Origin: an uncultured Oscillospiraceae bacterium
GTDB lineage: Bacteria; Bacillota; Clostridia; Oscillospirales; Oscillospiraceae
Reading direction: 5' to 3'
DNA: 64,000 nucleotides
NCBI GenBank assembly: GCA_944387035.1
Contig: CALXDJ010000010.1
Coordinates: 1-64,000 of the forward strand
The notes beneath the pieces were generated by a model. The model saw only the letters and a list, made by a program, of their open reading frames with translations, was not told the DNA's origin and did not search any database. Every line of letters begins with the position of its first letter. The first letter of the stretch is position 1. Shown here piece by piece: positions 60,413 to 64,000 of this stretch. A program made the position numbers and the translations under genes.

Positions 60413-61537
60413 ATGGCTTTGATTGAATATGATGCCTACAAGCAGAAGCTGCGGGATCTGCGGCCGGAGCTGGACAAACTCTCCGCCGCGCTGGATATTG
60501 AGGGTGCCCGCCAGGAGGCGCAGCGTCTGGAAGATGAAACCGCACAGGACGGGTTCTGGAACGACCTGGAGCGCTCCCAGAAGGTGCAGATGCGGCTTAA
60601 GCAGCTGCAAAACAAAATTTCCCGGCAGGAAAAGCTGGTCTCTTCCTGGGAGGATCTCACAGCTCTTTGTGAGATGGGCCAGGAAGCGGACGATCCTGAG
60701 CTGCTGGAGGAACTCAAGGCGGAGTATGCCGCTCTGGAGGAGAAGGTGGAAGAGACCCGGATGACCACTCTGCTCTCCGGCGAGTACGATTCCTCCAATG
60801 CCATTTTGCAGTTCCATGCCGGTGCCGGCGGCACTGAGGCGCAGGACTGGGCGCAGATGCTCTACCGGATGTACACCCGGTGGGTGGAGCGTCACGGCTT
60901 TACCTATAAGATTCTGGACTATGAAGATGGTGACGAGGCGGGGATCAAGTCTGCCGCGATCTCCATTGAGGGCGAAAATGCCTACGGCCTTTTGAAGAGC
61001 GAAAACGGTGTGCACCGTCTGGTGCGGGTATCTCCCTTTGACGCCAATGCCCGCCGTCAGACCTCGTTTGCTGCCGTGGAGGTCATGCCGGAAATTGAAA
61101 ACGACGAGACCATCGAGATCCGGGACGAGGATATTGAAATGCAGGTGTACCGCGCTTCCGGCGCCGGCGGCCAGCACGTCAATAAAACGTCCTCTGCCGT
61201 TCGGCTGATCCACAAGCCCACGGGCATTGTGGTGGCTTCTCAGCAGGAGCGCAGCCAGTTCCAGAACAAGGATAACTGTATGAAGATGCTGCGGGCCAAG
61301 CTGTTGGAACTCAAGGCACAGCAGCATGCCGAGAAGATCTCGGACATCAAGGGCGTGCAGATGAAGATCGAGTGGGGCAGCCAGATCCGCTCCTATGTGT
61401 TCATGCCGTATCAGATGGTCAAAGATACCCGCACCGGTTATGAGACCGGCAATATTGACAATGTGATGGACGGCGATCTGGATGGGTTCCTCAATGCGTA
61501 CCTCACCCAGCTGGCCACCGGTGAACTGAAAAAGTGA
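60413..61537 (+). CDS. prfB: peptide chain release factor 2
   Basis: A 374-residue RF2 that ends translation at UGA and UAA. The stop-recognition tripeptide S-P-F is near residue 205 and the peptidyl-release motif G-A-G-G-Q-H-V-N-K near 250. An N-terminal helical domain is present. The gene is one continuous frame: the in-frame UGA and programmed +1 frameshift found near codon 25 of most bacterial prfB genes are absent, and the sequence there is simply coding. GGAG is upstream of the ATG. It is followed by a partial terminator and a MATE gene. Confidence 0.97.
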   Translation: MALIEYDAYKQKLRDLRPELDKLSAALDIEGARQEAQRLEDETAQDGFWNDLERSQKVQMRLKQLQNKISRQEKLVSSWEDLTALCEMGQEADDPELLEELKAEYAALEEKVEETRMTTLLSGEYDSSNAILQFHAGAGGTEAQDWAQMLYRMYTRWVERHGFTYKILDYEDGDEAGIKSAAISIEGENAYGLLKSENGVHRLVRVSPFDANARRQTSFAAVEVMPEIENDETIEIRDEDIEMQVYRASGAGGQHVNKTSSAVRLIHKPTGIVVASQQERSQFQNKDNCMKMLRAKLLELKAQQHAEKISDIKGVQMKIEWGSQIRSYVFMPYQMVKDTRTGYETGNIDNVMDGDLDGFLNAYLTQLATGELKK

Positions 61538-61569
61538 GTTCCGCTTTGGGCGGAGAAACGGAAACCATC

Positions 61570-61602
61570 AGGAAAGGCGCGGCTCAGGCCGCGTCCTTTT
61601 TC
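61570..61602 (+). terminator. intrinsic terminator of prfB
   Basis: GGAAAGGCGCGGC and GCCGCGTCCTTTTTC form an imperfect stem with loop TCAG, followed by a T-run. Confidence 0.75.
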
Positions 61603-61633
61603 TGAAATTATAGAGAAAGGACTATCACATACG

Positions 61634-63031
61634 ATGGAAAACAAAACTCCGGCCGCAGGGGCGGCCCCGCAGGAAAACAAAATGGGTGTTCTGCCGATCG
61701 GCAGACTGTTGGCCGGTATGGCGATCCCGATGATGATCTCCATGCTGGTGCAGGCACTTTATAATGTGGTGGACAGTGTATTTGTGGCCATGCTCAGCGA
61801 GAATGCCCTCAATGCGGTGTCTCTGGCGTTCCCCCTTCAGAACCTGATGATTGCCGTGGGCGCGGGTACCGCTGTGGGCATCAATGCCCTGCTGTCCCGC
61901 TCCCTGGGAGAAAAGAAGCAGGAGATGGCAGACCGGGCTGCGGGTACGGGTATTTTCCTGTCCCTGTGCAGCTTTGTGGTGTTTGCTCTGATCGGCATTT
62001 TCCTCGCCCGGCCCTTCTTTATGGCGCAGGCAGCCTCCGTACCGGAAATCGTGGAAATGGGCACGCAGTACACCCGGATCTGCCTGGGATTGTCTGTGGG
62101 TGTGTTCAGCCAGTTCTGCTTTGAGCGGCTGCTCCAGTCCACCGGACGGACTACACTGGCCATGTGCACCCAGCTGGTGGGCGCGCTCATCAATATTATC
62201 ATGGACCCTATTTTGATCTTCGGTCTGCTGGGTGCCCCGCGGCTGGAGGTGGCCGGTGCCGCTGTGGCCACGGTGCTGGGACAGATTGTGGCAGCCATCC
62301 TGGCTGTGATCATGAACCTCAAGCTCAACCCGGAGATTCACATCCGGGCCCGCCTGATCCGCTTTGACCGCTTTGTGGTGCGGGAGATCTACCGGGTGGG
62401 TCTGCCCTCCATCGTGATGCAGTCCATCGGTTCGGTGATGACCTTCGGAATGAACAAGATCCTCTTTGTGTTCACGCCCACCGCCACCGCGGTTTTCGGC
62501 GCGTACTTCAAGCTGCAGAGCTTTGTGTTCATGCCGGTGTTCGGCCTGAACAACGGCATGGTGCCCATCATCTCCTACAACTTCGGCGCTGCCCGGCCCC
62601 AGCGGGTGTGGAAGACGGTGCGACTGACCATTTTCACAGCCATAGCCATCATGGCGGTGGGCTTCCTGATTTTCCAGCTGTTTCCCGATACTCTGCTCAA
62701 TTTCTTTGATGCCTCTGAGTCCATGCTGACCATCGGTATGCCCGCGCTGCGGATCATCAGCATTTCTTTCCTGATGGCTGGATTCTCCGTGATTGCCGGT
62801 TCTGTGTGCCAGGCCATCGGCAATCCGTTTTACAGCATGATCGTCTCCGTGTGCCGTCAGCTGATGGTGCTGCTGCCCACGGCCTGGCTGCTGTCTCAGC
62901 TGGGGAGACTGGAGCTGGTGTGGTGGGCGTTCCCCATCGCCGAGGTGGTTGCCCTGGGTTTGAGTATTGTGTTCCTGCGGCGGACCATCCGTTCCGCCGG
63001 CGCCCGGATGGCGCAGGTCATGGACAACTGA
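61634..63031 (+). CDS. MATE-family efflux transporter
   Basis: A 465-residue MATE transporter with 12 helices in two related halves. The first helix region has M-A-I-P-M-M-I-S-M-L-V-Q-A-L-Y-N-V-V-D, typical of NorM-like MATE proteins of Firmicutes. A matching G-L-P-S-I-V-M-Q-S pattern opens the second half. Such proteins use a sodium or proton gradient to expel cationic drugs or metabolites; the substrate is unknown. GAAAGGA precedes the ATG. It has its own terminator and no adjacent regulator. Confidence 0.92.
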   Translation: MENKTPAAGAAPQENKMGVLPIGRLLAGMAIPMMISMLVQALYNVVDSVFVAMLSENALNAVSLAFPLQNLMIAVGAGTAVGINALLSRSLGEKKQEMADRAAGTGIFLSLCSFVVFALIGIFLARPFFMAQAASVPEIVEMGTQYTRICLGLSVGVFSQFCFERLLQSTGRTTLAMCTQLVGALINIIMDPILIFGLLGAPRLEVAGAAVATVLGQIVAAILAVIMNLKLNPEIHIRARLIRFDRFVVREIYRVGLPSIVMQSIGSVMTFGMNKILFVFTPTATAVFGAYFKLQSFVFMPVFGLNNGMVPIISYNFGAARPQRVWKTVRLTIFTAIAIMAVGFLIFQLFPDTLLNFFDASESMLTIGMPALRIISISFLMAGFSVIAGSVCQAIGNPFYSMIVSVCRQLMVLLPTAWLLSQLGRLELVWWAFPIAEVVALGLSIVFLRRTIRSAGARMAQVMDN

Positions 63032-63040
63032 TCCCAATCA

Positions 63041-63075
63041 AAAAGACGGCTGTGCATTGCACAGCCGTCTTGTTT
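63041..63075. terminator. bidirectional intrinsic terminator
   Basis: AAGACGGCTGTGC and GCACAGCCGTCTT around ATT, with A- and T-rich flanks. It separates the MATE gene and the convergent thioredoxin gene. Confidence 0.88.
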
Positions 63076-63086
63076 GCTATCCGCAT

Positions 63087-63779
63087 TTATTCCGCCGGAG
63101 GCAGAATCATGTCGATGCCCTTTTGCAGAGTGTCGGCATCAATGGCGCCCATGGCCCGGGCCACCGCGCCGCCCTGGGCATCGATGAAATAGGTGGTGGG
63201 CAGGGAGGTGACGCCGTAGGCAATGGCGGCACTGTACGACGTGTCAAAGTATGCCGGCGTGGAGATTCCCGTCTCCTCCAGATAGGCCTGAGCGGATTCC
63301 AGAGTCTCCCGGGAGCCGTCGGTCATGTTGACCAGCAGGAATTGGACCTGCCCCTCCAGCCGGGCGGCGGCATCGTCAAAGTCCGGCATTTCACTTTTGC
63401 ACGGACCGCACCAGCTTGCCCAGAAGTTCAGCACCACCGGGGTGCCCCGAAAATCGGAGAGATGGACCTCGTTGCCGTCGGCATCCACCACGGTAAAATC
63501 GGGAGCTTCCGGAATGTCCGACTGCGTGTCGGCGGAGTCTTCCTGGGCGGGGGGTTCTTCGTCCGGAGCCGGATCACCCTCCTGAGCCGGAGGCTCAGAG
63601 GAAGGGGACTGGGAGTCAGAGGCGGCAGAGCCGGGTGCACTGTCGGTGTCTGAAGCAGTGGTGGAAGAGAGCTGGCCGGTCTGTGCCCCGGCGGAGAGAC
63701 GGCTGTACAGGATACCGGCGCCGCCCAGAACGACGATCAGGATCAGCGTCAGGACAATCAGTTGGGTTTTCTTGTTCAT
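63087..63779 (-). CDS. membrane-anchored TlpA/ResA-like thiol-disulfide oxidoreductase
   Basis: A 230-residue protein. An N-terminal transmembrane anchor lies at about 6-27, followed by a low-complexity Ser/Pro/Glu/Asp tether at about 35-90. The thioredoxin-like domain has F-W-A-S-W-C-G-P-C near residue 120 and the cis-Pro motif S-L-P-T-T near 192. The active-site pair is W-C-G-P-C. With the upstream CcdA-type gene it forms a thiol-reduction pair that brings electrons from the cytosol to extracytoplasmic substrates. AAAGGAG precedes the start; the CcdA stop is 12 bases upstream. Confidence 0.93.
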   Translation of the reverse strand: MNKKTQLIVLTLILIVVLGGAGILYSRLSAGAQTGQLSSTTASDTDSAPGSAASDSQSPSSEPPAQEGDPAPDEEPPAQEDSADTQSDIPEAPDFTVVDADGNEVHLSDFRGTPVVLNFWASWCGPCKSEMPDFDDAAARLEGQVQFLLVNMTDGSRETLESAQAYLEETGISTPAYFDTSYSAAIAYGVTSLPTTYFIDAQGGAVARAMGAIDADTLQKGIDMILPPAE

Positions 63780-63791
63780 AGCGGTCTCCTT

Positions 63792-64000
63792 TCAGCTGAG
63801 CAGACTGATGAGGCGCCCCAGGGTTCCGGTGGCCATGAGAATGCCCACCAGCACCAGCAGTCCGCCGCTGATGATGTTGATGATGCGGTAATTGCGCTTG
63901 ATCCAGTCAAAGGCGCCCTTGAGGCGGTCAATCAGCACCGCACTGAGCAAAAACGGAACGCCCAGACCCAGGGAATAGGCCAGCAGCATGGCCATCCCTG
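63792..64000 (-). CDS. ccdA: CcdA/DsbD-type thiol transporter, C-terminal part
   Basis: Only the last 69 codons lie in the window; the gene continues past the right edge. The fragment shows the end of one helix with L-G-L-G-V-P-F-L-L-S-A, a basic loop, and a final helix with S-G-G-L-L-V-L-V-G-I-L, the pattern of cytochrome c biogenesis protein CcdA. These proteins move reducing equivalents from cytosolic thioredoxin across the membrane, most likely to the adjacent TlpA-like protein. Partial at the 5' end. Confidence 0.82.
   Translation of the reverse strand, partial: GMAMLLAYSLGLGVPFLLSAVLIDRLKGAFDWIKRNYRIINIISGGLLVLVGILMATGTLGRLISLLS

Overview
The window reads as a chromosomal segment of a moderately GC-rich Gram-positive anaerobe of the class Clostridia. 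It most resembles the Oscillospiraceae gut group (Flavonifractor, Lawsonibacter, Oscillibacter, Intestinimonas), but no 16S rRNA is present, so that placement is inference. The support is yqzL-recO and mutS2 in Firmicutes arrangement, a T-box leader, type III glutamine synthetase, an ammonium transporter fused to PII, an S-layer (SLH) protein, many peptidases and efficient intrinsic terminators. I see no phage, insertion sequence, CRISPR array or plasmid function.

Layout. 1-4.4 kb: a decayed-looking era 3' region with a duplicated 66-bp element, then yqzL, recO, a hypothetical gene and mutS2. 4.4-7.1 kb: a lipoprotein, uridine phosphorylase and a three-gene membrane/regulator operon (two DUF6442-like proteins plus an XRE regulator). 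7.1-9.7 kb: T-box-controlled metY-metA. 9.7-17.3 kb: mscS, a small membrane protein and a TetR/MMPL/GLUG-repeat operon on the minus strand. 17.5-25.9 kb: tRNA-Leu, pyridoxal kinase, a serine hydrolase, a small zinc-ribbon protein, a copper-amine-oxidase-like stalk protein, typA and serA. 26-32.5 kb: tRNA-Arg, a split ThrE-type exporter pair, an SSS symporter and three peptidases (M29, PepT, M24). 32.7-34.8 kb: an ECF sigma factor with an RsgI/PepSY anti-sigma factor. 34.8-42.2 kb: minus-strand membrane and housekeeping genes, including an XRE-DUF3169 pair with three phased operators. 42.2-45 kb: sirtuin, citrate synthase and two tRNA-Leu genes.

45-54.6 kb is a nitrogen-assimilation island. 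A minus-strand operon encodes a three-piece glutamate synthase, a type I glutamine synthetase and an ANTAR RNA-binding regulator. The divergent plus-strand operon encodes type III glutamine synthetase and the Amt-PII fusion. Both operons start with a strong promoter followed at once by an intrinsic terminator, and a competing small hairpin overlaps the 5' arm of each. I infer that the ANTAR protein acts by antitermination on one or both leaders. 54.7-57.1 kb: purC-purF. 57.1-60.2 kb: a large SLH protein with tandem 127-residue repeats. 60.4-64 kb: prfB, a MATE exporter and a TlpA-like thioredoxin next to a truncated CcdA.

The gene set suggests a peptide- and amino-acid-using organism: aminopeptidases, amino-acid exporters, methionine and serine biosynthesis, and tightly controlled ammonium assimilation. 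The most interesting items are the double-leader nitrogen island, the MMPL transporter coupled to a GLUG/coiled-coil surface protein, the three phased operators at the XRE-DUF3169 promoter, and the 11-bp repeat cluster between the S-layer-type gene and prfB.
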